Source of the DNA: Tubiluchus corallicola
Lineage: Eukaryota; Priapulida; Priapulimorpha; Priapulimorphida; Tubiluchidae
Assembly: GCA_030141605.1 (NCBI GenBank)
Contig: JAQGDQ010000064.1
Location: 238,116 to 302,115, forward strand
Length of the DNA: 64,000 nt
Direction: 5' to 3'
The notes beneath the pieces were generated by a model that saw nothing but the letters and a program-made list of their open reading frames with translations, was not told where the DNA came from and ran no database searches. Of this stretch, positions 35,701 to 49,200 are shown piece by piece. The first letter of the stretch is position 1. Each line of letters starts with the position of its first letter. The translations under genes were made by a program, and so were the position numbers.

Positions 35701-36064
35701 TATAAATAATTTCAACTTTTGATCATTTCTCTTTAACGCGAACACGTTTCGTTTCGTATAAGTCATTATTTAAAGAAACAGATTTTTTTGAAAAATATGG
35801 CAAATGAGTTTTTCTGACATTCACTTCAGGTTTTCATTTCCTCTTCGATGACGTCCATTTTCGTCCACCGCACACGAGGTCGAGCGAAAATGTGCGGTGA
35901 ACGAAAATGGACGTCATCGAAGAGGAAATGAAAACCTGAAGTGAATGTCAGAAAAACTCATTTGCCACATTTCTCAAAAAAATCTGTTTCTTTAAATAAT
36001 GACTTATACGAAACGAAACGTGTTCGCGTTAAAGAGAAATGATCAAAAGTTGAAATTATTTATA
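35701..36064. repeat. Long near-perfect inverted repeat (174-bp arms, 16-bp loop)
   Basis: Arms 35701-35874 and 35891-36064 are complementary with no indels and only three mismatches (about 98% identity). Loop is CGAGGTCGAGCGAAAA. The motif GGTCGAGCGA occurs both in the loop (35878) and just outside the left arm (35688). Both arms carry the same open frame starting MTYTKRNVFALKRNDQKLKL, which is too short and featureless to call a gene. Could be a foldback MITE or a replication template-switch product. Confidence 0.95.
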
Positions 36065-36853
36065 CAGCGCTTCTCAGATTGGCTGCTGGTCAACGTCCTC
36101 CAGTTTTTGCAAATGCAGTTCCAACTACCAAGTTATCAAGAACATAACTTAATAAGAAACGCCTTCTTGCTAAGTAGTAAAATACTATTCCTCACGAACT
36201 GTTTTCTTTTCTTTACTTTTTTGCTCTTGGAACATATCACTGCGCTGGAATGCCTGCCAGTCTGATCCTTTAGCAGTTTGTTCTCTTCTCCATTGCTAAC
36301 AGCTACCTTTTCTTTCCAGGGAAATTAATAATTTACAATATAGAAAAAACAATATCTTAATTGCACAGGGAGGAATCGTGCGAGGAAGAAAGAATAATTT
36401 CTGAAGTGCAGGTGACTAATTGGCTTGTGAGTGTGCGGATGTGTGTGGGTGCGGCTCTAATTGTTGTGTACAGTTAGGCTGGGAGTCTCAAACCAGTTTT
36501 GCAATGTTTCTCACTTAGATTGTTCTCACTTTTTAAAAATACCTTAAAACAAACAATCACCAAAACACGAAGAACAAAACATGGGCTCTAAATAAGGGTT
36601 TTCGAAGTTCGGGACGGGATCGAAGTTGGGGTCGGGATCGGGGTTGAGAACGATAATTAAATTCGGGGTTTTTGGAGGTTCCGGATAGGGGTTCGCTACC
36701 CCGAACATTTTTGCATAATTAAAAATAAATGGAGATAAGAAAATTACAGCGAAATTAGTTCAGTTAGCCTTTAATTATAGGTGCGTAGAATCATGGATGG
36801 AAAAATATACTTTAGACCATGAGGATGTGACATACACCCACCCACCCACACAG

Positions 36854-36884
<31 letters not shown>

Positions 36885-39800
36885 TTGGCAACGTGCCAGG
36901 TATAAATGCATAATTACCTCGCCATTCTGTGAATGATAAAACACGCAGTTGCTTACTCTCAAGTAGAAATTTATGTATTATTTATTCGGCATTAATATGT
37001 GTACGACATAGTTAAAAAGCATACGTCATCTAAAACATAAATTTACGGTGAAGACGCAAAACGGCGCAATAAGTGTATTCCCTCATTTCCCCTTCGTGAA
37101 CGCGTAATCAAAACTTATTTATATTGAGCGAATGTATACTTCACTATGCTAAGGAAATGTAAAATAAAAGCAACGGAATCTCTTTGCTATGAAGTTAAAT
37201 ATTTGTTGAAAAGAATAATAATGCATACTGACTAAACAGTATTAGGTGCCTCGGCGAATTATAGATAAGAAAGATACTAGTAGCAAAGAGACGAAAATCA
37301 CACAAAAAGAAGACGGTGTCGTTCTTTTATATACTTTTCTCTCCGTGCCGGTGGTAACCAGGCTAAAATTTTAAACTAATTGCAAGACGTTTTTTACTTA
37401 ATATCGTTGACAATCACGCTGTATATGTACTCAACTGTGGTTAATAAAATCCTCATATCTAATATCTTATCACGAAATTTAAGCGACGAACAAGTTGACA
37501 AATGGCTCATTTTTTTTACATGCCTGAAAAATCTGAAGTAAACGCTGTTTTTTTTAAATATTATGAATTTTCAAAGCTAGGTGTCCGGACAGGACAAGAG
37601 GTTCGGGACATAAATTTGACAGTTTATGATTTTAAAAAACTGGGAACATTTAAACGTCCGAGACAACTTCCAACATATTTTATTTAGACATATTTATCAT
37701 ACACTTCAGCATGACAAAAATTTACATTATAATTTAGCTATTACACCAGAACGATTATGTACAATATAACTAGAAAAAACTTACAAATAAACGACACAAT
37801 TGTTCAGCTGCCAGACATAGGTGCAGCATGGCAGTTATGAGGCTTGTAAACCCGCCATAAAAAGTGGAAAAAATTGGTAAATTCTTAAAAGAGAGGAAAT
37901 TTATATAAAAAATAGAGATTAAGAATGACAGATTAATAGAACAAAGATAGATAGCAGAAACATATGATGTAAAGGCATTAAAATAAGTAACCAGTCACGG
38001 GATGTACTGTAAATCTGTAACTATCGCAGTTCATACTTAAACTGAAAAATGCGTTATAAATAGATTTTAATGAGAGATCACATAGGTGGCCTTTTAGATA
38101 CAGAAGGCTAGAGATACAAAACTCGGAAGGCACACTCCTGAGATAAAGGAAAGTACGTATATATGACCCGAGAATGCCAAGTCAAAGATCACGGAGTACG
38201 CGAGTTTTCACTGTTTTCTAACCCCCCCCCTACAGTTTATGAATTGGGCCATAGTTTTTGGTCTGCAGGATCTCTGTATGTGCATATATGTGTGAGAGGG
38301 CACATAAAACTCAAAAATTCAGTGAATATTAACAATTACATTGTGCATATAATAATTTTATTTTTCAATACACCATACACTACTAAATGTGAGAATAAGG
38401 CATCAATATAAAATAAAATAACAAAAATATTAAACAACACGTGTAAAACGTATATGATCTTAAATTAAAAATGGAAACAAGAAAACATGAAAAATGTCTT
38501 GTTCGAAATCAGTTAAATCGGAAAAACAATTTAATTTGTCTCAATTCACTAAAAAATTGCTGACACTAATTTCACATTAACAAAATCATAAATTTAAATG
38601 TAATACAAAATTTCATGGCAGACACCTACCCATATATTACAGCTGTAGTAAACTAGCAAAACATACAGGTCAACTCACTTAAAACACCTGTTGCATACTA
38701 GCTTTAATTACAAAAACCCAGCAAATAGGAAATGAGTTTGGTGCCGAAGAAAAAATTTTATTTTCAGGCCTTCTAATTGCAGTGCAGTGCCGTTTTGTAC
38801 TTTATTAGAAATAGGTATTACACCCTATTAAAGATGATGCAGACTTTCACAGATACAACAGAATATGGCAAATTCAAAAACAGAACAAAAAGCCAATCTA
38901 AAGATTGTCAATGAATCATTCACATTAATTTAATGGTGAATGCAGTGCACAAATATACTATTAGAATACAAAACTGCATTTTTTAGATTATTTTTCTTTT
39001 CCGGAAATCGTTAATTAAAAATTACTAACAAAAACAACAGGTATGAAAGAAATGCACCAATATACTCTAAATTAGTCACCATGGTAGTAACATCCTACCA
39101 CTTGTTCAGTTATTTCTTATATCATTCCTATCTATTTCAAGGTTCCTAGTACTTTATACTCTTAATTATTCTTTTTTTTTATTCTTATCTCTTACAAACA
39201 TAATATAGTTGAAAATCAGTTTCATTACCATAAGATTCTCTGAATGCTATAACCCACTATATTTCTATCTGATTATAAAACCTGTAAAATCCTTAAACTA
39301 CTATGAACTTAACACCTTTTAGGTAAACTCTATAGCCATTTATTTTACATGTGTTAAATATACTAACATATAACTTTCATGGCATGTTACATGCATATAT
39401 CATTTTTAACTCATTTAATTCCAAAAAGAAATTAACTTTTACAAATAAAAATCAGTTTTTTTACTGCTATGCTATAGAATAAGTTCATAATCAGTGATTC
39501 ATACATGCACAGTATAGTTAAACATTAAATATTACATATACACATTCCTCCTGTTCACCTATTATACTATATGCCTGTGAAAACACATCAACCCCCCCCC
39601 CCTTCCATATCATGGGGGTTTAAATTTAAACTAAAACACGTGCTACTGATTGCTAGAATCTAATACATTGCTAATGAATCGTAATTCGTTGGTTGCGTAG
39701 ACAAAATGCAGAATGACTGGTTCTTTAAAAAACTGTCAAAATCCAAATCTGCAAAAGTTGACCAAAAAATCAATTGGCTCAGAGTTTGATGCCAACCCCG

Positions 39801-40123
39801 ACTAGTATTCCAAGTATCAACTTCTTAGATTACTCCAGGATCGAGAAAAGCTGGCGACAGACAGACAGACACACAGTCCAATCCAATAATTCTATAATTC
39901 CCTACTTAGTTATAGTGACTCATAACATTATCATTAGATTTGCTATTTGTTTATACTTGTCAACTGTCATAAGTATCTTTAAATACCCTCTAGTAAATTG
40001 AGTTAACATGACAATTAAACATAATAAATAGTGGTTATTTACAAAAAAACTGTGGTATTTACAAATCATCGTATAAATGCAAAATAAAATGCATAGTTAC
40101 AATTCCTCCAAACAGAGACAGAT
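36065..40123. other. Region downstream of RAD51AP1, gene-free
   Basis: Contains a G-rich repetitive stretch at 36595-36710 (GGGATCGAAGTTGGGGTCGG style), a (CA)n run at 36843-36882, poly-C runs at 38221 and 39592 and an otherwise very AT-rich 38300-40100. Part of the last section is presumably RAD51AP1 3' UTR, but no polyadenylation site can be assigned. Confidence 0.4.
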
Positions 40124-40242
40124 TCAGTGTATGCTTTTAAGAGATGCATGTAGGGGTTTCACATTAGCTTTTCTAGACAGACCTAACCTCAACACTCCTG
40201 ATGATTTCCCAGAATTACTTTGTTTTTCTGTATCCTTGGATC
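40124..40242 (-). CDS. RAD51AP1: RAD51AP1 exon 9 (RAD51-binding C-terminus)
   Basis: Acceptor TATTGTAG, phase 1. Encodes SKDTEKQSNSGKSSGV, LRLGLSRKANVKPLH and ASLKSIH, then TGA at 40126-40124. The LxLGLSRxAxVKPLH block is the most conserved part of the family and fixes the identification. Confidence 0.95.
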
Positions 40243-43200
40243 CTACAATAAAAAACAAAATAAATTTTGAGTTTCTGTTTTTAAATGTATAATGTCAGTA
40301 AATAAAACTTTCAAGCATTATGTTGAGAGGCCAAAACTCAGCATGTTGATACATTACGAAGAAATGTTAAATATTGAAAAGTCAAACCGCACTCCATAAA
40401 TACACAAACAAATAGGTAATTAAATTAATAAATAAATAAAAGTGCCTAGATAAGAAATAAATAAAACTTAACTACGATATTACCTTACTTTTTGTAAATT
40501 TACATATTATTAATAGCAGGTACAACAAAAAAATAAAATAAAACAAATACCACTTTTAACTATAGCCTTCTAGTCTGCCACAGAACATAACAAAAAAACA
40601 TAAATTCCAAATGAAACAGCAGGTTATTGAGGAAGATGTGAAGTGAAGTTAGTTCAATTTTCATATGATACATACCAGATGACAACCAAGAAGGCTTTCG
40701 GATGAACAATGTGCCTCCGCTCGATGGAGAGCGTGAACTTACTGTTATATCAGGCACTAAAGGCTTCATGATTTGTGATTTAGATTTTCCTGGCAACTTG
40801 TTGTCAGATTTACTCAATGCTGGAGGGATAACTGGAATTTCGAGAAAATTGTTAATATCAGTAAACAATGTAAAACTATTGTAGGGAATTTTGCCGAGTA
40901 TCTTGTTGATCACATGACCACAATCACTCACCTATGTATATCTGTCTTTGCCTGGGTAAGACGTTCGGTTGGTAGATGTTAAAAGGCTTTTTTACTTTAA
41001 TAATGATAATAAGTAGTTTTTACAGTGTGACAATGCTACATTTCGTTAGATACATTGACAGCTAGTACATTTGTAAGTAAGCTAGAGACATACAATGTAA
41101 GTAAGTGTATATCATTTTTCATTAATTTGGATCATTATAAACTGATAAATTCCCGCATTTCAGTTTAGTTATGTCAATCTCATTAATTTGATAGACTGTC
41201 ATATAAATTAGTAAATTGCCGAACTAGATTTATTTGTAACTAGATCTTGTGTTCAGTAAAGTTCAGAACTGCAAAATTAACAATGTCAAAATACGAATTA
41301 TTACAGATATGCAGAAGTTTATTAGATTGATTGAGGGCAGTTAATTTGATATTTTAACTTCATATAAAGTGGATTCATTTCTCAAAGGAATGTAATTATA
41401 GTAATTACAGCTTTTAGTTAAATACAAAATTGCAAAATAGCTTTTCCATTTTTAATAGAAATGACGTATAAAACAGCACAAAAGTTAAGTTGGAACACTG
41501 CAGTCACAGATTGGAGCACAACTATTATATCAAATGAACACACACAAGAACGACGGTTTCAGTTACCTGTACCAATGTGGACAAATTACAAAGTAAATTC
41601 TACAAACTAAATTAAAAATTAATTGTTTTGTAATAATTGTTGTGTATACATGTACCTGTGGCAGTGGATCTTGGTCTAGGTTTAGGCGAAGAAATAACTC
41701 TTTTCACTGCTGTTCGACATTTATTTCTTTCCTTCTGCTCACTAAACTCCTCATCAACATCTTCTTCGTCAAATGTCAGATTAACATCATCTTCTTCTAC
41801 AAATAAAAAGCCAACAGTATTCTAAATAAAAGCGTACAAAACTTTACATTAAGACTTAGGATCTAACTTTTCGGTGAACACATGACTGGAAACACACAAA
41901 GCTAAAAATACTGTAGAAAAATAAATAATAAACATAAAGTAATGTAATATGTAAAGTAACGAAAGTAATGAACACATATACAGTGAATATAAATTAAATT
42001 TAAATATTTAACAGCTGTTATGTAATCACTAAAAGGCCAAATTGCTGTTCAGAAAGCTATGAAAAATTAGCCATGGCAGCATATAGGTACATATGAAATG
42101 CAGATAAGTTTTATGTAGGCATGTGATTTAAATAATAAACTATTATTATTACTATTATTATTAAGAAGAACACTATAAAGTTTTTAAACTTCAATGACAG
42201 TTCATCAGATCAAGACGTTATGCTAATGTGCATGAGCAGTGATGGCACCAAACCAGCAAAATGTTGCATAAGCATTAATCCTTTGTTTGTTTAGCATTAT
42301 TCTAGTGCTTAAATTAACATATATATACAGAAATCAAAAGTGGATATGTTCAAAAGTAAAACTCAACTACCACTTATTCTCACAATGCCGGCATTTCATG
42401 CGGTATAGCAATCGTGCATGTGAGGTTAGCTAAAACCAACTCGTAACAAGGACATGAAAATTTAAATATTATGCTGCAAGCAAATAAACGCAGGCTGTAA
42501 GTTCTGCGATGGCACAAAATGTATGTTATGCTTTGCACAATTGCAGTTCACGGAATGAATTTTCAGTAACAGTAAGCAGTTTTAATAATTTTGTAATTGG
42601 ATACTTGATATTGGATTGGATTATGGCAACATATATAAAACATACACTTTCTCTTACATTTATACAAAGGACTGTCTTACATAAACTAAACCTTGCAATA
42701 CAAAATACTGCTTCTTTCCTAACCTAACTTATAGTCAGCTTCTACATCGAAATCATCATCTTCATCCAATCTTTTTAATTTTTTTCTTGTTTGTTGACTT
42801 TTATAACTTGTGAAATCCGTGGCATAATCATCGTCATCTTCTCCAATAGCGTACAGTCTCTGCTTTGCCACTGCTTCAGCTATAACAAAATCAACATAAA
42901 ATAATTATTGACCAGACTAAGCAGCATAGAACAAAGAATGCAGCATGGACGACAAAGAATAATATCCTTTAAAGGTATGCTGCAACAACCAATAAAATAC
43001 AAATTTAATAGCAAAATGATATCAGTTCCATTTTATTACTCAACAAGATTTGGCATTTCATAATTTATACTTAATAGAAACTTATCGTACTCAGCAAGTA
43101 AAACCAGGACATATTAACTTGTGTATAGATTTTATTGAACTACAAAATCAATACAATATTGCACATAAACTCACAACAACAACCCACACCACAATACACA

Positions 43201-46200
43201 ACCATCCACCACCCCACTTGTAATACACCACCCACACCATACCATACCTCCCATATCGTTCCGCAACACAATACCACATGTAAAATCTATAACACTGTAG
43301 AAGGGCGGGTGATAACAATGCCTGGAACAGCAGCAAAATTTCTCAAACTCATGGACAATGGATGTTTCAAATACAGTGCAGCTTAGGGGGCTTGAAAAAG
43401 AACTTTGAGTACACCCTTCCCGTTTCGTCTAGTGGACCTCTCTCCCAACAAAACCTTCAACATTTTATGGACCGTTTCGACCTCTTTCTGCTGGTGTGCT
43501 TATTTTTTCCCAACATGTCCAAACAGTTGCACAACTTGAATTTTTTTGGAGGCCATTTGAGCAGTTTTCTGCCAAATTTGTGTGGTTGGGTCTGTTAAAA
43601 TGCCTGTAGCAGGTATTAGTGGCCCTCCCGCTAAATCTAAATACGAGTATTACACCCACCATCAAATGGGTTATCTAACCATTACTGGCACCGCCTCCAG
43701 CAGGTTCCCGTTCTCTAGAAATAAGAGGCATAAGTTTTGCAAAAAACGGGTAAAAAATGGCCATTATAGAGGTTTTTTGTCTCCCATTCTTCCAATTAAA
43801 AATATGCGAACATCCTACATAGCCCTCATTCATAAAGCAAAGTCAGCAGCAGCTTTTGCTAAAGTTATAAAGGTACAATGGAATGACGTCAAAACAATGC
43901 AAAACGTCAACAGTTTTCCAAGTGAGAATTGCCGAAAATGGAATCTCCAATCAACTCGTTGCAGCTCCTTTTGGTAGAGGCATTCCAAAATGTACCCATA
44001 TCACCTTGTAGCCCAGTTCCTCCTCTTTCTAAAGAGCTAAGTATCTCTTTCTAAGACTCCCACCACGTGCCACTAGAATGATTTTTCTACAGGATGTTTG
44101 GCCAAAAAAAATTGGGAGTTGGGTCCGGGAAAATGCCCGTAGCGGGTATTAGTGGCTCTGCTGCTAAATCTAAATATGACTATTACACCCACCATCGAAT
44201 GGGCTATCTAACCATTATTGGCACAGCCCCCGACAAGTTCCCGTTCTCTAGGAATAAGAGGTATAAGTTTTGCAAAAACGGGCAAAAAACGGCAATTTTT
44301 GGAGGTCTTTTGCTCCCATTCCTCCCGGTGGGCCCGATTCGAAAAATAAAACCTCAAAGACAAATCTGTGGGTCTGGACCTTTCATTTGACATATAGAAC
44401 GTCGAGAATGGTGCCGTCATCGGAGCTGTAGCCTCGTCGGTTATATATATATCACCACATCACACTACCACCCACCACTCCACTCATAACACATTAGCCA
44501 CACCAACTCTCCACACCACTCACAACACACCACACATCCCATACCGCAACACAACACCACACCATACCACCCAAACCATACCACAATACCACACCACCCA
44601 CACCCTATCACCCCCAAACATTATCCACACCACATCATCCAGACCACACCCACCACACCACCATTCTACCAACACCACACACACCCTACCACCCCACCAC
44701 ACCATCCACAGCACAACACCCACTGCACATCATCCACAGCATGATGATGGCGATGATGATGATGATGATAACAACAACGATGACAACGACACTTACAACA
44801 CCAACACTAACAGCATCATAGTAAAACCACCCATGCAAAACAATTTTGTACAAAGTTGAAACAGTGTGCTATAACAAATGCTCTTAGACCCATCCACCAA
44901 TGATCAATACTGAATGGACATTCTACATAGTTTTGCTTACTGCTTCCCAGATGATAATAGGCTCACAGATATAAATTGCACATACAATCTATAACACAGT
45001 AGAACGGCAGGTGAAAGCCATGCCTGGAACAGTCGCGAAATTCCTCAAAGTCAAAGACAATGGATGTCTACCCCTTCCCTTTCGTCCAGTGAAACTACCT
45101 CTCCTAGTGAAACTACCATACCAACACTTCGTAAACCGTTTCCTCCTCTTTCTGTGAGTGTGTTTATTTTTTCTTAACATGCTCAAATAGCTGCATAAAT
45201 CAAGCTCTTCTGGAGGTTGTTCATGCAGTTTTTAAAAAAAATTTTGCATATGGGTCCCGGAAAATACCCATAGCGGGTATTAGTAGCCCTTCTACGAAAT
45301 CTAAATATGACTATAACACCCACCGTCGAACGGGCCATTCAACCATTACCGGCACCACCCCTGACGCGTTCCTGTTCTCTAGAAATAAGAGGTATAAGTT
45401 CTGCAATTTTTTGAGAAAAACGATATATATATATATATGTATATATATACCACCGAAATTAATATATGCGATAATTTATTTACTGTTACTGAATAAGTTA
45501 CTTAGCAACCAACCAGCAGCTCTTCTTCGTTTACGAGGCGATATATAATCAGACTCAGCATCAGTATTGTCGTTTTTAACTTTATCAATTTCTAGCACCT
45601 TGTCATAACTTTCTTCTATTGCATTCTGTTCAGATGAAACTGATTCAGCATTTGACGTATCATCTACAAAATAAAAGTTCTTCATAAACATTTTGTTATC
45701 ATTACACATTGTAATAAACTGAAATTTCGTTAATTTTTGTTAATTTTTTACCAGTGGCAGCTTCTGACGTCTGTCGACTACTTTCTTCTTGCATAGAAAG
45801 CTCTAATGCCTTTGCTAAATCTGAATCTATCTTTTCAGCAGCACCACCATGGTGACTAAAACAAGAACAGACTAAATTGAACAAACTTTTAGCAGTGCGT
45901 TCAAATTTACCATATAATATGTGTTATTGATTGGTTATTTAAATTCATCTTGAAAATCAAATTTATAAATTTCTTTGCAGTACATATTGAAATGTAAATG
46001 AAGAAAGTTATATTAAACATACAGAGGTTAACATTATTTGTTGTAACACAAATAATTACGAGGAAAGGTTACAATTACGGGCATGTGTTTGATTGAAAAG
46101 CTAAGCTGATTGGGCCTGACTAGTAAATGGATGGATGACCCACATCTATTTCTTGATAAAACTATTTTAGGTAGCTCATTTTCCATCAGCTATTTCTTTT

Positions 46201-49200
46201 GGGGAAGAAGGATTTGTAATGTGTATCCTCTGATGGTTCAATACCTAATTTCAGAAGACTGACACTTACAATTCGCATAGTTTCAATCCCAGCCATCTGC
46301 ATTAGCTAGACCATGGCTGCCATTAAATGCTGGATCCCGTTTGCAGTGAGAAAGTACATATTGCAATTTCACCCACTTTGGTAAGCAATGATGGATTTTG
46401 TATGCACACAATTAGATAGTACTGTGGTCACTATTCACTTAACTTACGATTTCTTTTTACTGCAATTATATCTGTCTTGGTTTTTTCTTTTCTGCTTTGT
46501 TTGCTTTTGTTTTACATTTGTGACTTTCCTAGTTGGTGGTGTTGAATCAGCAAAATCATCTGCATAACAAAATTATATACTTACAGTTACAAATTTTTTC
46601 CATAAAATTTTTACAAGAAACAATTTACCAGTCATCTAAATGAATATACATTTCAATTAGGGATGTCACGAATCTGAAATTACCAAATCCGAATCTACAT
46701 CGAATCTCATTTTCATAATCATTTTTGAATCCGAATCTCAGTTTAAAATAATTTTTGAATCCGGATTGAAACCGAATCTCTGACAAAATAATTTTCGAAA
46801 CCGAATCGATTTAGAGTCTCAATTTTTCATATAGTTCTTTCAACTGAATCTACACAGTTTTCAACCAAATTATGGCAGATTGTAAGAGTGCAGTGCTTTT
46901 CATGAAGATTACAGATGACCTGTGAGAGCAGCACATTTGACAGTAATTCTGCAATAATAAAGACTATAGATGATCTAATTATTTTGTAAGCAGATTTTTC
47001 CTGCCGATGACTAGGAATATAAAATGAACTGTTAGTCAAAAAATGCCTTTACCTACACTTCATGAATCTGCGTAATATGGATGACAAAAACCACGTTCAT
47101 CTAAGCCACATCATATGATGTTAGGGAAACCACGTTCTGTCAACATAATACGAGAACTCTTGGCATTTTTGATGAAACTAGCAGTTAAAATCGTAATGCG
47201 ATGAGTGCTTTAGCATAGGATTCCATGAGATGGACATATGCAGAAACTCAATTGCTAAAGTAGTCATCACATTACGATTTTAACTGCTAGTTTCAACAAA
47301 AATGCCAAGATTTCTCGTATTATTTCAAGTAGGGCAAAATTATCAAAAAAAGCAGCGATGTCAGGATTTTGCCAAAAAATTTAAAGGTAAATGAGCGTAT
47401 AATGGTTTTATGATAAAGCACTACCAAATCGCCTCTTTAACAAAACTAAACCTTTTTTCAAAAAAAGTCTCTGTCAAATCGGGTCGGATCTAAAGTAACT
47501 TAGAACTTCAGCAAATCAAATCGGATCAAAGCACCGATTATGATTCGGTTTTGAAGCTCTGGTTCGGTCTGAGCTTCGTAACATCCTTAATTTCAACGTA
47601 GGAAAAAAATATGAAATGTTATGAAGATTATAAGAAACTTTTGTGAACATTAATTATGTACAGATACTAATATCCAAAAATTTAGCAGAAACAGACAGCA
47701 AGAGGTGAAGATAATTTTGAATCTGATAAAACTAGAAATTTAGAACAAATACTTAATTAGATAACATCTTAATGTACAGTGACTTCAAGTAGAATTCAAT
47801 TAAACCAATAAAACAACAAAATAACACTTAATCAAATTAGTATTTAAATAAAAAACTTAATACATACCATCCATATCTTCATTACCAGTCGTACTGAAGG
47901 TTGCATAATTAATCAGTTTCTTACTTCTGCAACAAAAATATAATCTCTTCCAGCATCCAAAGTTGAACAACAACAATAGGCCCTTACTATTTCAATAGTA
48001 TCTTATTATATCAAGTAAACCACAAAAAAATGACACAAAACGTATTAATATAAATTTTGCTTCTTAGCTTTCTATATAAAATTACTCATTTAATTTCAAA
48101 AATTGTTATGACCTGACACAGAAAGGAGCACGTTCATCAGTAGGCCTACCCATACAACTGGAATTTCCTTTGATGCCACCAATAGTGAATAACTTTTGTA
48201 AATGTTATAAGTGCATACTCATCTGTTAAAAGAATCAGTTCAAAGTGTTTAATCATGTCTCGGTGTGCCAGGCTTATAATGGTCCACTTGTAGAAACTAA
48301 ATCTGTGTATTTGTGTACAGAGGCTTAGGAAATATTTTCCCCACAGATAGTGAACAACATTTCATACTGTTAAAAAATGTACCTTTGTATATCCATTTAA
48401 GAATAAGAGTATTAATTGGTACCATAGGCATACGGGCTCCCTGAATTTTGGCCGAATTCTTAGAATTTCACCCGATTTTTTAGGCCCCCATTTCAACAAG
48501 TACAACCTTACTAAGTTCCAGATAGCGAATACAAAAAGGCATCATTTCTGATGACATAAGACTGAACTCATGAAGCTGATCAACATTATTTATTAGCCGT
48601 ATTGAAATGTGATGCACAACACATATTATGACCAATATGGCCAGATATCTTGATAAGCTGTGTTTGTTTGATTATGCACAAGCACCTGGATCTTTAGGTT
48701 TCAAAGATTGTCATTGATTATGGTATAAATAGTATCCTAAGAACCAGAAGTGCGGCGATAACTTCCAGAACAGAACAGTTTACTTCCAGTGAACATTGAA
48801 TGACTGAGATGACAGAGCAATGAACCAGTAAAGAGGAATTATCCATATTTCATGACTGATATAACGAATCGGTTACATAATCTGTCAAATCAGCAATCAC
48901 CACGCAAGATGCAAGAATTAAGAATGCAGCTATGCACAGGCACTTGCCACTTTCTCATGTCAGTCAAATTAGCTCAGAAAAAGAATTTATCACGTTTGTT
49001 ACGGCGGCCGAATATATCAATTATTTGCTCCATCTTATTGGCCATTACGCAGTTGGTCACCTGACGCTCAATGTTCAAAACGGCTAAGTTAGAGAAACGT
49101 GCCTGCCGCATTGTATTTCTCAAGTATGTTTTCAAACGGCGAAGGGTACTGAAGGAGCGTTCGGCGGAACAAGACGTTGCCGAAATAAATGCTAAATTAT

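Noticed and set aside
35509-36265. Mirror-image open frames starting MTYTKRNVFALKRNDQ
   Set aside because: Identical only because they lie in the two arms of the hairpin; neither extends the similarity outside it.
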